NCBI GenBank assembly: GCA_029834535.1
Contig: JAQMWT010000358.1
Coordinates: 62,001 to 126,000, forward strand
DNA from: Chrysophaeum taylorii
Taxonomy: Eukaryota; Sar; Pelagophyceae; Pelagomonadales; Pelagomonadaceae
Length of the DNA: 64,000 nucleotides
Reading direction: 5' to 3'
Shown: piece after piece, positions 28,967 to 40,580 of the stretch
Layout of the letters: every line of letters begins with the position of its first letter
How positions within the stretch are numbered: the first letter of the stretch is position 1
The notes under the pieces: generated by a model
The model's input: only the letters and a program-made list of their open reading frames with translations
What the model was told of the DNA's origin: nothing
The model's database searches: none
Position numbers and translations under genes: made by a program

Positions 28967-30067
28967 CTATCGTCGGTGGTTGGGGGAGCTGTGGTGACGA
29001 CGATGTGCGTGGTGTGATACGGTCGTCGGCGGCGCGGCGGCCGCCAGGCGCGTCGACGACATCGTGCGGCCGACGTAGGTGACGCGGACATTGGTGTTGA
29101 GGGCATGGGCTACGCACCGGCGGACGCAGTCATCGAGGATGAGGGTGGAGGTGTTGTGCTTCGCGCCAGAGGCGACCTTCCGGCTCTTGCCGAGGCTCAT
29201 GGCGAGGTCGAGGTAGTCGGCGAACTTGGCGACGAGCGCGCGGGCGTCGACGCCGGCGTCGTCGAGCGCCTTGAGGTGGGCGTCGAGTTTGAGCGAGGCG
29301 AGGGCGTGGACCTTGCGCTCGAGGTCGATCTCCTTCGTAGCCTGGCGCTCGCACGCGGTGCGAATCCTTCCGCGGAGCGGCGAGACGGCGTGGTCGTGCG
29401 TCGGTTTGTGGTACTTTGCGAGCGGGGGAAGGACATCGCCGAGACCGAGTCTGTGGTGCACCGCGAAGGCGACGAGGCTCTCGTTGTATCGTTCGGTGAT
29501 CCATATCGACTCGAACTTGTCGAGGATGGCCTGCGGCGACCCGCCGCCCCAGAATTTGAGCGCGACGCCCATGCCCTTGTCGCACGCGCACCGCGACGAC
29601 GAATCCGCGCAGTCGATCTCTCCGCGCTGCGCGCGCTTCTCGGTGTGCGACGTCAACCTCGCGAGCGGCTCGCGCACCGTCGTGATGAGGACGGGCGCCG
29701 CGAAATGCGACGAGATCCAGTCCCCGAATGGATAATGCCCCAGGCTCCATTTGGGGCTCGCCTTAGAAGGTCGCGCGACGACGCTCTCGAACTCGTCGCG
29801 CAACCCCGAGTGCCACGACGGCACGCCCGCCCGCTCGGCCAACGCGCTCAGCAGGTTTGCCGCGGTGCTGCTCCCCGTCTCGGGCACCTTGATGAGGACC
29901 AGCTGGGACGGCAGCTCGCGCGTCGCAATCGACGTTGGAATCACAAACTCCCGCGGCGCGGCGAGCCGCTCTGGCACCACCACCTTGCTGCACGCGCACG
30001 GCGCCTTCGCCGACGCCCCAAGCCCCAGCGCCACGACCCACGCCACCGTCGAGGCGCTGCGGCGCAT
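28967..30067 (-). CDS. PAPS-dependent carbohydrate sulfotransferase-like protein
   Basis: 366 residues. Residues 1-22 form a signal peptide or anchor (VAWVVALGLGASA). The 5'-phosphosulfate loop is LVLIKVPETGSSTAANLL (K..xTGSST) and the 3'-phosphate site is ITTVREPLARLTSHTEKR. This pairing is typical of the heparan 2-O / galactose-3-O sulfotransferase group in the Golgi. The C-terminus is low-complexity (His/Arg/Ser). A role in making sulfated cell-surface polysaccharide is plausible for a marine alga. The acceptor is not predictable. Confidence 0.75.
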   Translation of the reverse strand: MRRSASTVAWVVALGLGASAKAPCACSKVVVPERLAAPREFVIPTSIATRELPSQLVLIKVPETGSSTAANLLSALAERAGVPSWHSGLRDEFESVVARPSKASPKWSLGHYPFGDWISSHFAAPVLITTVREPLARLTSHTEKRAQRGEIDCADSSSRCACDKGMGVALKFWGGGSPQAILDKFESIWITERYNESLVAFAVHHRLGLGDVLPPLAKYHKPTHDHAVSPLRGRIRTACERQATKEIDLERKVHALASLKLDAHLKALDDAGVDARALVAKFADYLDLAMSLGKSRKVASGAKHNTSTLILDDCVRRCVAHALNTNVRVTYVGRTMSSTRLAAAAPPTTVSHHAHRRHHSSPNHRR

Positions 30068-30132
30068 GGATTGAGGTCCGTTAGTACACAGGCAGAAACT
30101 TACCGGACTTGATCCACGTCAACCATCAAAAC

Positions 30133-30621
30133 ATGGCTGGAGCTGCGACGACAAGGATGATCCCGACACTCACACTCGCGGGGGCCGAGATGCTCTGCAA
30201 CGCGGCGCTCGCCGAGGCCCAACGACTCGGACTCGCACCCCTGAGTGTCGCTATCGTGGCAGCATCGGGAAAGCTCCTGCTCCACAAGGCCCAGGACGGC
30301 ACGGCCGGCTTGGTCCCGGACATTGCGCTCGCCAAGGCGCAGACCTGTCTCGCGCTCAACACCTCGTCCAGAAGGCTTCGCGAGAAGTACGCGAAAGACA
30401 AACCGACGCAACTCGCCGCGATGGGCGCGATCGCAGGCGGCCAATTCGCACCCTTTCCCGGCGGAGTCCTCTGTCGCGACAGCGACGGTCTCGTCCTCGG
30501 AGCGATCGGCATCTCAGGGGCGTCCGCCGAAGAGGACGAACATTGCGGTATTACGGCAGCAAACCACGTGGGCTTCGCTCCCGAGCCGACTCACAGCTCT
30601 TTGGAGTCGAAGTCGACGTGA
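30133..30621 (+). CDS. GlcG/HbpS (DUF336)-like protein
   Basis: 162 residues from the ATG at 30133 (MAGAATTRMIPTLTLAGAEM), preferred over upstream non-ATG codons. It has the family fold: an N-terminal helix, SVAIVAASGKLLLHKAQDG, ALAKAQTCLALNTSSR, then FPGGVLCRDSDGLVLGAIGISGASAEEDE. The 'PGG..I....G..IGAIGVSGA..E.DE.' block is diagnostic. Bacterial relatives bind haem or act near glycolate utilisation; the role in algae is unknown. It could be an old bacterial acquisition. Confidence 0.8.
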   Translation: MAGAATTRMIPTLTLAGAEMLCNAALAEAQRLGLAPLSVAIVAASGKLLLHKAQDGTAGLVPDIALAKAQTCLALNTSSRRLREKYAKDKPTQLAAMGAIAGGQFAPFPGGVLCRDSDGLVLGAIGISGASAEEDEHCGITAANHVGFAPEPTHSSLESKST

Positions 30622-30849
30622 TCTATCGTCCTGCGACGCAAGATCCTGCTCGCTGCGTGCCTGCCTCCCTGCCACTGTAGTTGATGCGATCCCACGCCCT
30701 GTCGCTCTCAGCATAATTGCTTACAGTGTGTGCGGGGAGCGTCGACCGCGGGCGTAAGTAATGGGCGCGGTCACCGGGCTCCTTTAGAGCATATGATCGT
30801 GGTGTGCGCCCCCGGTGTGTTCAAGAGAAAGCCGGGCTCGGCGACGGCG

Positions 30850-31480
30850 CCTATCGCACGCGCGACAGGAGACCCGACAGGAGTAAGGAGGCAGGTAGCG
30901 AGGGCGGGGCTTGCGTTGTTGTGATCGGCCGTTGTGTTGAGGAGTGCGAAGAATCGAGGTTGTCGTCGAGGACAGGGCGGCGGCGCGCTGGATCGACTCG
31001 CAAAAGACGACAGTGCCACCAAGCTTGATGACGCGCTCTATCTTGGCGGCTTCGTTGGCGCGTGCTCGTACGGGCAACTCGCGAAAGGGGCACACATGTA
31101 TCATAGCATATCATAGCGTGTGTTGTCGGCGAAAAGCCATCGCTCACCATTTGCTTGCACCGAAGCGCGCACGAGCGAGCAATGGGACGCTTGGCAAACG
31201 GCTCGCGCCAAAAAGCATCGTTCGCGCGCGCTGCTTCGAGGTAAAACCGAGGGAGGTCTGTGATCGTCTTCTTTGCGTCTGGAAAGTAGTCACGCGTGAA
31301 CGTCGCAAAGCGGCCCGTACCAGCGGCAACAGCGACGATTGATTCGGGCGCTAGTGACCGATGATTTTTTGCGCCGCGGTAACAGTGTGCGGCGCTGCGT
31401 TGTGTCTTGACGGCCGAAGAACAACTTGAGTGTTTTACACGCTTGAATGAGATTTTGACCAATAACTCTTCACGCAATGT
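30850..31480 (-). pseudogene. Class I SAM methyltransferase pseudogene (UbiE/type-11-like)
   Basis: The minus strand carries methyltransferase pieces in two frames. The SAM loop is VAVAAGTGRFATFTRDYF with FPDAKKTITDLPRFYLEAARAND in one frame. FRELPVRARANEAAKIERV then KLGGTVVFCESIQR comes in another (about 30990-31100). RRPVLDDNLD (about 30940) is back in the first. The order is correct for one gene, but at least two frame breaks and several non-consensus residues (the 'EVGCGTG' position reads VAAGTG) mark it as broken. It is truncated at both ends. Confidence 0.7.
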
Positions 31481-32439
31481 TTCCGTCGCCGAATCGTTGA
31501 CATCCGCCGATCTCCTTGCGAACCAGCCATCTAAATGGCGGGCTCAATGCGGTGGCGAGTTATGAGCTCAATGTTTAGTGGAGTAACTGGTTGAATTATT
31601 TTGATGTTACTTTTTTTACTATGGTTTGCAACTCAACTCCTAGGTTCAAAGAGCTAGAGCGGATGAGCGCGGAGGGGAACAAAGAAGAAGCAAGATGAAT
31701 GATTGTGGCAAGCAACTCCCAAGCTCAACGTGCCAGAATGGAGGATTATTACGCTGGGTAAACCCGTTGAAGAGGCAAGTACTTGTCGGAACGCCGCCGT
31801 CGCAACACGTAGAATCGTGCCGTTCGCCTCGCGAACAAAGCGGCCAGATTGCGCACAGCGTTAAAGACAATGTCTGGCGGTGGCCGAACTCCATGCCCCG
31901 CGGAATCTGCAGTTTCCGAGCAGCGATGGAGGGGTAGTCTTGCTGAGTGCAGCCTCCCGCACGATGAAACTAAGGGTATTAGCGCATCTAACGCTGCCAT
32001 CTTGCGGGGCTCCTTTAGTCGACTCGCCAGTCCTCCAAATTCTCTTGTGGCGCATATGCGCCCATGTGAAGCGCTTGCGAAAAAGCACGCGCGTGGCTAT
32101 AAATAACTACATCGCCTGCTAATTCTCCACAAATTCATAACAGATCTTTTCACGCGTACAGAAAATGCTGCTACTCCTCAGACCCCCTCTGGAGAGGGGG
32201 GCAGTGTCGTCGTGACGTCTCCGCGCAAGCACCTCGGGCTGTGTCTCGCACGGCTTGTACTGGTGAAGAGAAGGCCGATCTTGGCAACTCCGATTATCAT
32301 ATTCCACTTAAAATAGGCTAACGCGAACGCGAACTCAACCCCCTTGAGATAGCGGGCCGCTAGGCCCGTGCTATTCAATTTGTGTCTGGTGCAGCGAAAC
32401 CCAGGTACACCAATCTGCAGGTTTCGTGCAATCAAACGC
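31481..32439. other. Intergenic, no gene recognised
   Basis: Moderate-GC sequence downstream (3') of the FAAL megagene. The open frames are short and unrecognisable. A minus frame at 32180-32430 (RNLQIGVPGFRCTRHKL) is possible but unsupported. Confidence 0.4.
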
Positions 32440-35400
32440 TCACGTCGGGAAATGATCATGTGGGGTGCTTCGCGTAGAGCCGCAATAGAGCTTGGTGTAG
32501 TCTTGGGCTGGGCAGCCCTGGAGATATGTGCCTGGTGTCAGGAAGCTCGAGATTTTGCTGTCATCGTCGGCATCTACACTCGGCAGCTGGGCCATGGGTC
32601 CCAGAATGACGCCGTCAGGAACGACGTCGCCAGCCCAAGTGATAGAACCTGGGTGTAAAATTGCGGCGTTACCGATCTTTTTCTTGCGGAACACAAGATG
32701 CCCGTGAGCGAGCACGTGAGCAACGTTGTATGCGCCATCATCAATGACGGCGTCGCGACCAACTGTTAGCAGGGGCGGTTCGAAGATCTTCGTGTTGTTG
32801 ACAAAGGCGTTCAGCGCAACGTGTGCCCCGAAGAAGCGCATATAGACCTACAATCGACGAGGTTTTCAATATACGTGCATACGCGCCCGATCACCAAATG
32901 AGAAAGTCGGGACGCGGACAGTCACGTTGGCCAAGCGAGAGCCGCGAAGCAACGCCAGGATGTGTCTGTTGAGTGCTGTGCACGTGTGCTGATAGTTCAT
33001 GTACACGATGCCAAAGCAAAGCGGCGTGTCAGTGCCGATCTTCCAGTCACGCAACACGATCCGCTGCCAGATGCGAAATGCAATTGCCAACGACGCATAG
33101 GCCACAAGCGCAATCGCACCTACAAGTAGAAGTGCGGATGTGCGCTCGACTGGTGGGCGCCAGACTTGGATCTGGCCTCCGCGGATTCGAAAACCATCCT
33201 CGTAATAGTCCGATTTCAAGTAGTGGGTCGTGCCATAAAAGAGTAAAACGCCGAGCTCATAAGCTGGAATAAGCGCGACAAAGCCAAGGAAGAACATGGC
33301 GGCTGCTCGTAAAACTGACTGACTGAAGTAAGCTACCCATGACGTGATCACCCTATGTGTCGTCTCTTTGTTCTCGAGCGACTTGATGGCCGACGAAAAT
33401 AAATTCGATGCGAAGAAGGTCGAGCCCGTACGAACAATGTAGTCCGCGGGAACAATACTCTGGTGGCCTACTACGGCGCCCTCTTGGACGATCACGCCGG
33501 CATTGAGTCGTGAGCGTAACCCGACTTGAGCGTACGCCCCAATCTTCACTGCCTTGAACGCGCCATTCGGTCCTTCGCAGGAGATCGTGCACGCAGAAAG
33601 CTGTGCGCCATCGCCAACCTCGATGAGATCAGCCTCTACTGGCGAGAAAAAGTACGAGGTTGCCATGCTCGCCGTTACCCTGCGTTCGCATGTCATCGCA
33701 TTGTGCGCCACGATGTGTATCACAGATCACACCGAAGTTGTTTTATTTCGACACTGTAATATTAACCAGACGCGCATTCCTAGTACTTTCATCAAGGCTG
33801 TGCTGACGAGACCATTCTCTTCCCAAAGCAGCGAACCAAATCCGAAGACGATACGGTACCAAATCCACTCCACGAACCACGTGCGTAGGCGCCACGTCCA
33901 GTCATCACGCACGCGCGATCCGGGGCGCAATCGTCCAATAAAGGCCCATTTGAGGAGAATTACGATAACACCAGCAACCTATGATGCATGGGCATTCATT
34001 CAAACACGAACATTCATGATGAAGACTCCGCTCGAGACAAACATCGCAGCATAGTAGGCCAAAACAAAGTAGGCGAGCTCGCGATACCGGAACTGCCAAG
34101 CATACCAGTCGACCTGCCTCACGTAAATTAAGTTGCGCAGGCCTCACACTTGGGTGAGAAAATCCTTACCTGCCGGGATGTAAACTCAAGGAGGACGTTC
34201 GACGCGAAAAATGATCCGTAAAGGAAGCCAGGTAACGTCATGAGTTTTGCCAGCTCGAATACGAGCCACGAAGCGGTGCTCGGAGACGACGTTCTCGCGT
34301 TTGCCACGCCCGCAAGCTGTGCCGGATTCGAATGATACACGCATGCTCTAGTCAATTGCATACCGGCCATGGTGGCAGAGCCATGGTCAAGTACGGTGCC
34401 GTGATCGACAGTGCATTCCGGCATGACGACGGACAGCGATTTCGTTTCAGCGTGCGGCTTGACGACGACGCACGCGAACCGCAGGCCGCTGTCCGGTTCG
34501 AACATGCGGCCGAAAATTGCACCGCTCACGGTTGCGTGTGCGCCGATGGAAAAAAGGTCAAATTCCCGCAAGAGAACTTTAATTCTTGCGCGAGGCGATA
34601 CTTGCGCGCCCATCAACACATAAAAGCAGTTGATGAAGAGAGTGTCATGTATGAACAGCCCAACCCACAAGTCGAACTGGTCGATGAGCCGATCGATGAA
34701 CCACCACCGCAGAAAGTACAGCGTTCCACGTCGCGTGGTCCCTACACGATAACGACCGATGACGACCCATTTTGCAATGATGGCAATCGTGGTGAGCGAG
34801 ACCATGAATAGCGGGATGATCAACGGTAGTAAAAGACCATATGTGTTTACGTTGCTGGTAACCTTGATGTGCGACCATGGCGAGTTCTCGCGCCGCACCT
34901 CGATGCGCTTCGAAGGAGCGATGGATTTTGTGCGCCACTGTACCCAGTACCCCCAAGTATACGACGGAATAAGCGCGACAGAGACCAATGTGACAACGAG
35001 GACCAAAGACAACACTTGAACCACGTCGACGACCTCCTGTGGCAGCGTAGTATCGCCTAGATCAACACCGTCGAAGAGCGGCACCACCTTTGCGACCGGC
35101 GATGCGTCTTGCCCGTAAGCCGTCTTCAAAATCTCTTCAGACAAACCGACGATCGAGAGATCAGGGTCCATAAGTACATTGAATCGCACATCCACGGCCA
35201 ACGCCTGCCGCAGCTGCTGTTGCACGCTCAGCGCGTCCTGCGACGAAAGTCCAAGGTGTGCGACGGATGTTTCGTGCGGGTCGATGTCGAATTCAACCAC
35301 TGATGCCAATGTCTTCAGGAGAGTGGATTGCACATACACGTGCTGCGCTTGACGCACGGCAGTCTCAAGTGCATCTGTCGGCCTTGACGCGGGTGCAACA

Positions 35401-38400
35401 TGATGATAGGTTGACGATAGCGCTGCTGATGCCGCTGACAGGTCCTCGACGTTCACAACTTCCTCGAGCACGCGGCTGATAACGGTGGAAATGTCACATC
35501 CAATGTTACCCTTGAGTTCCTCTTCTCTCTGTTTGACCGAGGTTGCGACTTCCATCACACGCGCGCGGATTGTATCGAGCCATCCTTCGCCGAGTGCGCC
35601 AGTGCTCTCTCCTCTACGAAGATTCTGGTACATCTCGAGGACTCTGTCTCGCACGTTCGCAAAAATGGACCCAAGCGAGTTCCTCTCGCTCCTGTCCTTT
35701 TCGGTCAGACAGGTCGTAATTTCTGTCGATAGCTGGTACGCAAGCTTCTCACTCAACTCGCCCAGTAAGTTGCTCATCTCTGTCGAGTACCAGTCGTAAG
35801 TGTCTGGACTTACTGTTTTGAGATCAGGGCGATGCTCGAGCATCTTCAAGTATACGTACAAGAGTACGGTTCGCATCCAAAGAAACGAAGCAGGGTTCTC
35901 GTTCGTTAACGCCAGCAGGCACGGCGCCAGCAGCGTCGCAGTGTGAGTTAGGAATGGGCGCGGTTGCCTTAAGCCGAACGAAACATTCCACACGATATAA
36001 ACTTGAACCCACTCCGACATCATCACTGGGCACACATCATATTGTACGAACTCAGCCACTCGCGAAAAGATTTCGCTTGAACCAATGTGCACACGCGCAC
36101 TATTTTGCTGCAAATTGCAGCTCCAGTACGCGAGTTCGAAGCCAGCGCCTGGACAGGAAAGTGAGTTTCATAGACACGAATGTTCACCGGTTGTGGACAA
36201 CAAGAACATGAAAAAGAAAGTACTAACTACCCACAACGCTAACTCTGGTTCAATGCGTGCGTTACGGTCAAATTTGTTCGAAACGTCCTTGATTGCCGCC
36301 ATGACGATGTTGTCAGTGAGCGTGGTGCTTTCCTCAAACGCATGTGCATGTTCGCTTCGGGTGTGTCTCATGTTGGCTAAATGGTGCACAGCTGTAGAAA
36401 TAGCGTCCTGTTTCATGATCTCAAAGGGTGATGTCTTGATGTTTTTCGCCGAGCGATGCACGGCAGCCTCTCGCGCTTTCAAGAACTCGAGCATAAAGTC
36501 CGAGTTGTCGCGCATCACAGGGAGCTGTATCATCGAGACACCAATTATGTGCAGAGCATAGCAGTAAATCACGGCAATCCTTAGATCTGCGGCAGCATGC
36601 TTGTCAGAAAGAGGCAGGCCGCGACCAGGATGTCGGGTCTCCAGCTCCTGCGCAACCTGCAACAGCACGGGCATGTTGACGATATTCGACTTGACAGCCT
36701 CGACGAAAGATGCGACGTCAGCGACAGACTCGTCGTGCTCGAGACGTCGCTCCAGCTCGACAGGAATGTTGAGCTGCCGAAACATTGTGGGAATACTGGG
36801 GTGGTTTTTGAGCGAGGTTTCTGGTGGGAATAGGCTGGTGATTTGCTTCGCTGCACGCTCAACGAACGCCAAGCCACCTGCAAACGAATTTTTATCGTCC
36901 CCGAATGGCTTTGCAAGGAGGAAATCGACATTGGGTTTTGCGATTGCAGCTGTAGCCCGCGCAGCGATGGCTCGTTTACCGTCTCGATCGTCATCTTTGT
37001 CGTCAAGTGCGATGATCGTGTCGCGAAGCACACCTGGTGGAGTCGTCCCGTCGACGCCGGCGTGTGACGCGAGGCCGATTGCCAGCAACTCGCGTGGTTC
37101 GTCGAATCCGTTTGGAAAGTCACGCGTGACATTAACAGCTGACCAGAAATAGCGATTGTCTGTCGCCCAACGATTAATGCGGACGAGTCTGCGGTCTTGG
37201 CCGTCGCCGACAATGATGCCGAAACGAAAGCAGCCGAATTTGTCTGCGTGTTTTAAGTTCATCTTTGAGTCAAGGCTGTCGTAGCTCTCGATCTCTGCGA
37301 GTGGGAGCCGTGAGCTCGCGGTGTGCGGGACAAATTTCACGACGCCGTTCGTGTGAATTACGAGGACGTAGAGCTCGTTGGGCAGTTGTGCCAGGATATC
37401 TTCTCGAACGCCGGTCCGCACGTCGACGTCATTTTTTGTTACGAGCACCTTGGCGATAACGCGTGCTTCATGCGCAAAATGGCCGCAGCCTAGGTGATGC
37501 TGGCGGTACATGTTCCGGCGATCGTCGATCACGTTGTTGGTCTTGACGTGGAAGCGTCGAATTGCGTAATGGTCATCGAGAACTTCCCAGACGCCAAAAA
37601 AATCTGAAGCTTCGTACCGATATCCCCGAGCCTGGGCTTCTGCGAGCAAGCATTCGGACCACTTCCACGTCGGATTGGCTACAGCTGCAGAGGTGCTCGG
37701 CCGACCTAGCGGCGCCCAACCCGCGACTTTCTCCTGGGTTTCGGTGTCGCCAAGAAAGGAGCTCATAGACGAGATCATTCGCGAGAGCCACTTCGTAAAG
37801 CCCGCTTCATTCTTAGCATCGTCAGCTGCGGCGAATGACGACCTGCGTCGCTCCCTGAGTGATGGATTTGAGTCGAAGACGATGCGCAGCTTGCCAGTAA
37901 ACAGCGCGTCTCGAATGGCTCGGCGCCGTAGCTTCCCACTACTTGTTTTCAATATAGTCCGCTGCTTGATGAACACCACTCGTTGTGGTCTAAGGCCAAC
38001 ATCCTTGGCGACGCTAGTTGTGAGCGCTGCGACAAGAGTTGTGCATTCAGACGCATCTCCGCGTTCGTCTCGAATCTCGAGCACGATGCACAGGCACTCG
38101 TCTTCCTCTTCGCCATCGTCGGTAAAAGAGAAGGCGGCCACGCAGCCGGGCCTAATGGCGTCGCCAATGGCCTCGGTCGCGGCAAACTCAACATCGTCGC
38201 TGTAATAGTTTTTGCCCCCAATAATAATCAAATCTTTGATTCGACCGCAGATGAACAGATGTCCGTCCTCGATGAACGCCTCGTCACCGGTCCTCAGGTA
38301 TGTCTGGCCATTGTCCGGATCGAGCTGTGCACGAAAGGTCTCGCGACTAAGCTCTGGCTTGCCCCAGTAGCCTTTGGCGATCGACGAGGAACTCAACCAC

Positions 38401-40085
38401 AGCTCGCCTGGCATGCCGCTGGGCAAGATGCGTCTCGTCGCGGAATCGACGATGCAGAGGTTGATTATAAAGTCAGAACCGCATGAAGTGAGGTCGGGTC
38501 GTCGACGCGACGCAACAAGGCCGTCGTTCTCACCACAAGTTGCAACAACGTGTTCAGCCAGGCCATAATTGGGCACAAAGATTCCGCGATCGCCGTCGTC
38601 AGGGAGACGTGCGTGGAAGGCCCAATAGGCGGCGAACTCCCGCAGTAACGAAGGCACGCACCTGATGGGCTCGCAAGCTTTCAGGCAATTTGCGAAGGAG
38701 GAATGGCACGCACCGCTGCCCAACACCGGCGACACAGTAGACCAGGCAGCTGAGGTCGATGTCGCTGATGTCGGCGTTGGCGGCGCGCTTCGTGCACAGC
38801 CGGTAACCAAAGTCCGGGGAGGCCGTCCATATGGCGCGATATTTTGAGATGGCGCGCATCCACATCAGGGGATTGGCGAGAAATGAGAGCGGCGAAAAGT
38901 TGACCATGTGATAGCCTGCGCGTTAGTCATTCAGCCAATGCAATCTCGATTTCGATATCATCGGTAATGCACAGGTCGGCGCTGGTGATAGCCAGCAAGA
39001 AATGGCCCGAGCAGCATGAGAATCAGGCCACTATCATGGAACTGCGGCAACCACGACACCCCGACGACGCGCGTCGACGGCTCAGCAAGGTCGTGCAAGC
39101 GCACTATGGTGTCCTTGCCCATTCGGCATCCTAGAAAGTGGTGCTGGCCAGGCAAGTAGCACTCATTGACATTGTGCCAGATGTTGTTGTGAGATACCAT
39201 GACACCTTTGGGATCCCTGCGCATTGTGCAAAACGTGATGCCGGTTTTGATGATCAAGGCCGCTTACCCTGTCGATCCAGAAGTGAATTGAAGGAAGGCC
39301 ACCGAGTCGTTCGGGGTTCGATCAAGACGACGACGACCGCTATGTTCTTTGCCGCCGAGCACGCGAGATCGACGTTCGACGTTGCGCTTGTCGTCTAAGT
39401 CACGCTGACATTCCTGTTCATGAATGCTGGCGCGTAGCGATGCGCGAGCAAACGCTAATTCATCGTCGTCGTTGTCCTGCGAGTGCGGGTCTTCCTCAGC
39501 CAAAGCCGAGGAAAAGTCCGAGGTTCGAAGGTGTTTTATGATCTCATCGGCGAGGGTGTCCTCAGAAAGCGTGAATCGACTCTCTGTTGACAGGCGCTCG
39601 TCACCCTTGATGTCGTCGGTGTTGTACCATTCGATCCGTGGCCATGAGTGCCACATGCGCGTCGCCAGTTGCAGAGCGTACACGACGTTATCCGCAAGCC
39701 CGACCTTGGCGGTGCATGTGGTGCACACGAGGTCTAGCTTCTCGAGGTCGCGTGACAGCTTGGCCGGGTCTGGTGGGTAATTTGGCACTGCCAATATACC
39801 AGCGCGCAGGCAAGCGACGAAGGCAACGAAGAACTCGGGCCCCGGTGCGTAGACGAGCATTGCGCGTTCGCCCGTATTGAGGCCGACGTCGAAGAGCCAA
39901 CTGGCCATGACCGCCGAGCGGTTCCAGACCTCGCCAAACGTGAGGTTGGCAGCTTCGGCGCCACCGCCATCGAGCCAGGTTAGGAACGTCTCCTTATCGA
40001 GCGCGGATGCCGTTTTACGAGCCTGCGCCCTCCAACTCGCTTCGCCGCTCCAGGGTCGCCACCAGTGCGGCTTTCTAGACGTCAT
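32440..40085 (-). CDS. FAAL - unknown domain - acyl carrier - membrane/left-handed beta-helix megaprotein
   Basis: My spliced model is about 2,380 residues in 9 exons: 40085-39268, 39216-38993, 38915-38736, 38677-36224, 36148-34170, 34113-34012 (or -34027), 33978-33767, 33679-32914, 32847-32440. All phases agree. Residues 1-630 are a fatty acyl-AMP ligase: LQFTSGSTG/DPKGVMVSHNN, WLPQFHDSGLI, SPDFGYRLC, FVPNYGLAE, YLRTGDEAF, and the catalytic Lys in ILKTSSGKLRRR. Residues about 650-1200 are unknown. An acyl carrier domain sits near 1500-1570, with the phosphopantetheine Ser in LGLSSQDAL. Then come several TM segments and hexapeptide-type beta-helix repeats (FSIGAHATVSGAIFG, VEIGDGAQLS-like, VGRDAVIDDGAYN). 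This C-terminal part resembles the terminal domain of epsilon-polylysine-synthetase-like and NRPS-like proteins. Exon 3/4 splicing is the least certain. GC is visibly lower than in neighbours. Confidence 0.75.
38916..38992 (-). other. GC-AG intron flanked by a 9-bp direct repeat (introner-like)
   Basis: Removing 77 nt that start GCTATCAC and end CGCAG is the only frame-preserving join I find between LLGPFLAG and YHMVNFSPLSF of the FAAL domain. GGCTATCAC spans the donor and recurs across the acceptor. This is the pattern expected if a roughly 69-nt insert duplicated its target and used the GC inside the target copy as donor. Confidence 0.6.
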
Positions 40086-40580
40086 TTACGGAACAAAGCG
40101 CGAACCGGAGCCTCGAAAAGTAGATTCTGAGATGCAATGTGCGCTGACGACAGCATTACTATAATCGAGGATTTGATTCAACTTGGCACTTTTGTCTGAC
40201 TCAGTAAATTTGCTTTTCTATAAAGGGTACATAAATGGTCGGCTGTCGTCCTTGTTGTCCTACCAGTCGTCCTACTAATGCCACCGGCGGAGACGCGAGG
40301 TGTTTTTAAAGGTCGACTCCTAAGAAGGGGAGGTGCTTGAAGGTTTTGGTGTGGCCCTCCTGCACGTGTAATGCGGTAAACTATGTTTGCAGAACTATAC
40401 AATTATCGTATGTTCCAATCCAAAACTTGCTTTCTTTTAACCCCGCTCGAGGCTCTTCCGACATCGAGTAGATTAGTCTCTCGTCACGATTTACTTCAGT
40501 CGAACCGAGAGAGCTCCTCTTAGACGAGAGAAGAGAGTCTATATATTCCCACGTATACCGTACTAGTAGTGTTGAAAAGT
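40086..40580. other. Intergenic, FAAL gene upstream region
   Basis: 495 nt, moderately AT-rich, between the FAAL start and the 3' end of the lipid-synthesis fusion gene. No ORF of interest and no motif recognised. Confidence 0.4.

Noticed and set aside
32848-32874. Ultra-short 27-nt intron in the FAAL gene
   Set aside because: A 66-nt intron (32848-32913) also keeps the frame and gives a better beta-helix continuation (NVTVR-VYMRFFGAHV). The short version is not needed.
33979-34011. 33-nt intron in the FAAL gene
   Set aside because: A 48-nt alternative (33979-34026) keeps the frame and fits the usual size. The choice is open, so no ultra-short intron is claimed.
34128-40085. Reading the FAAL gene as a non-ribosomal peptide synthetase
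   Set aside because: The adenylating domain has FAAL-type motifs (WLPQFHDSGLI, SPDFGYRLC) and no condensation or thioesterase domain was found.
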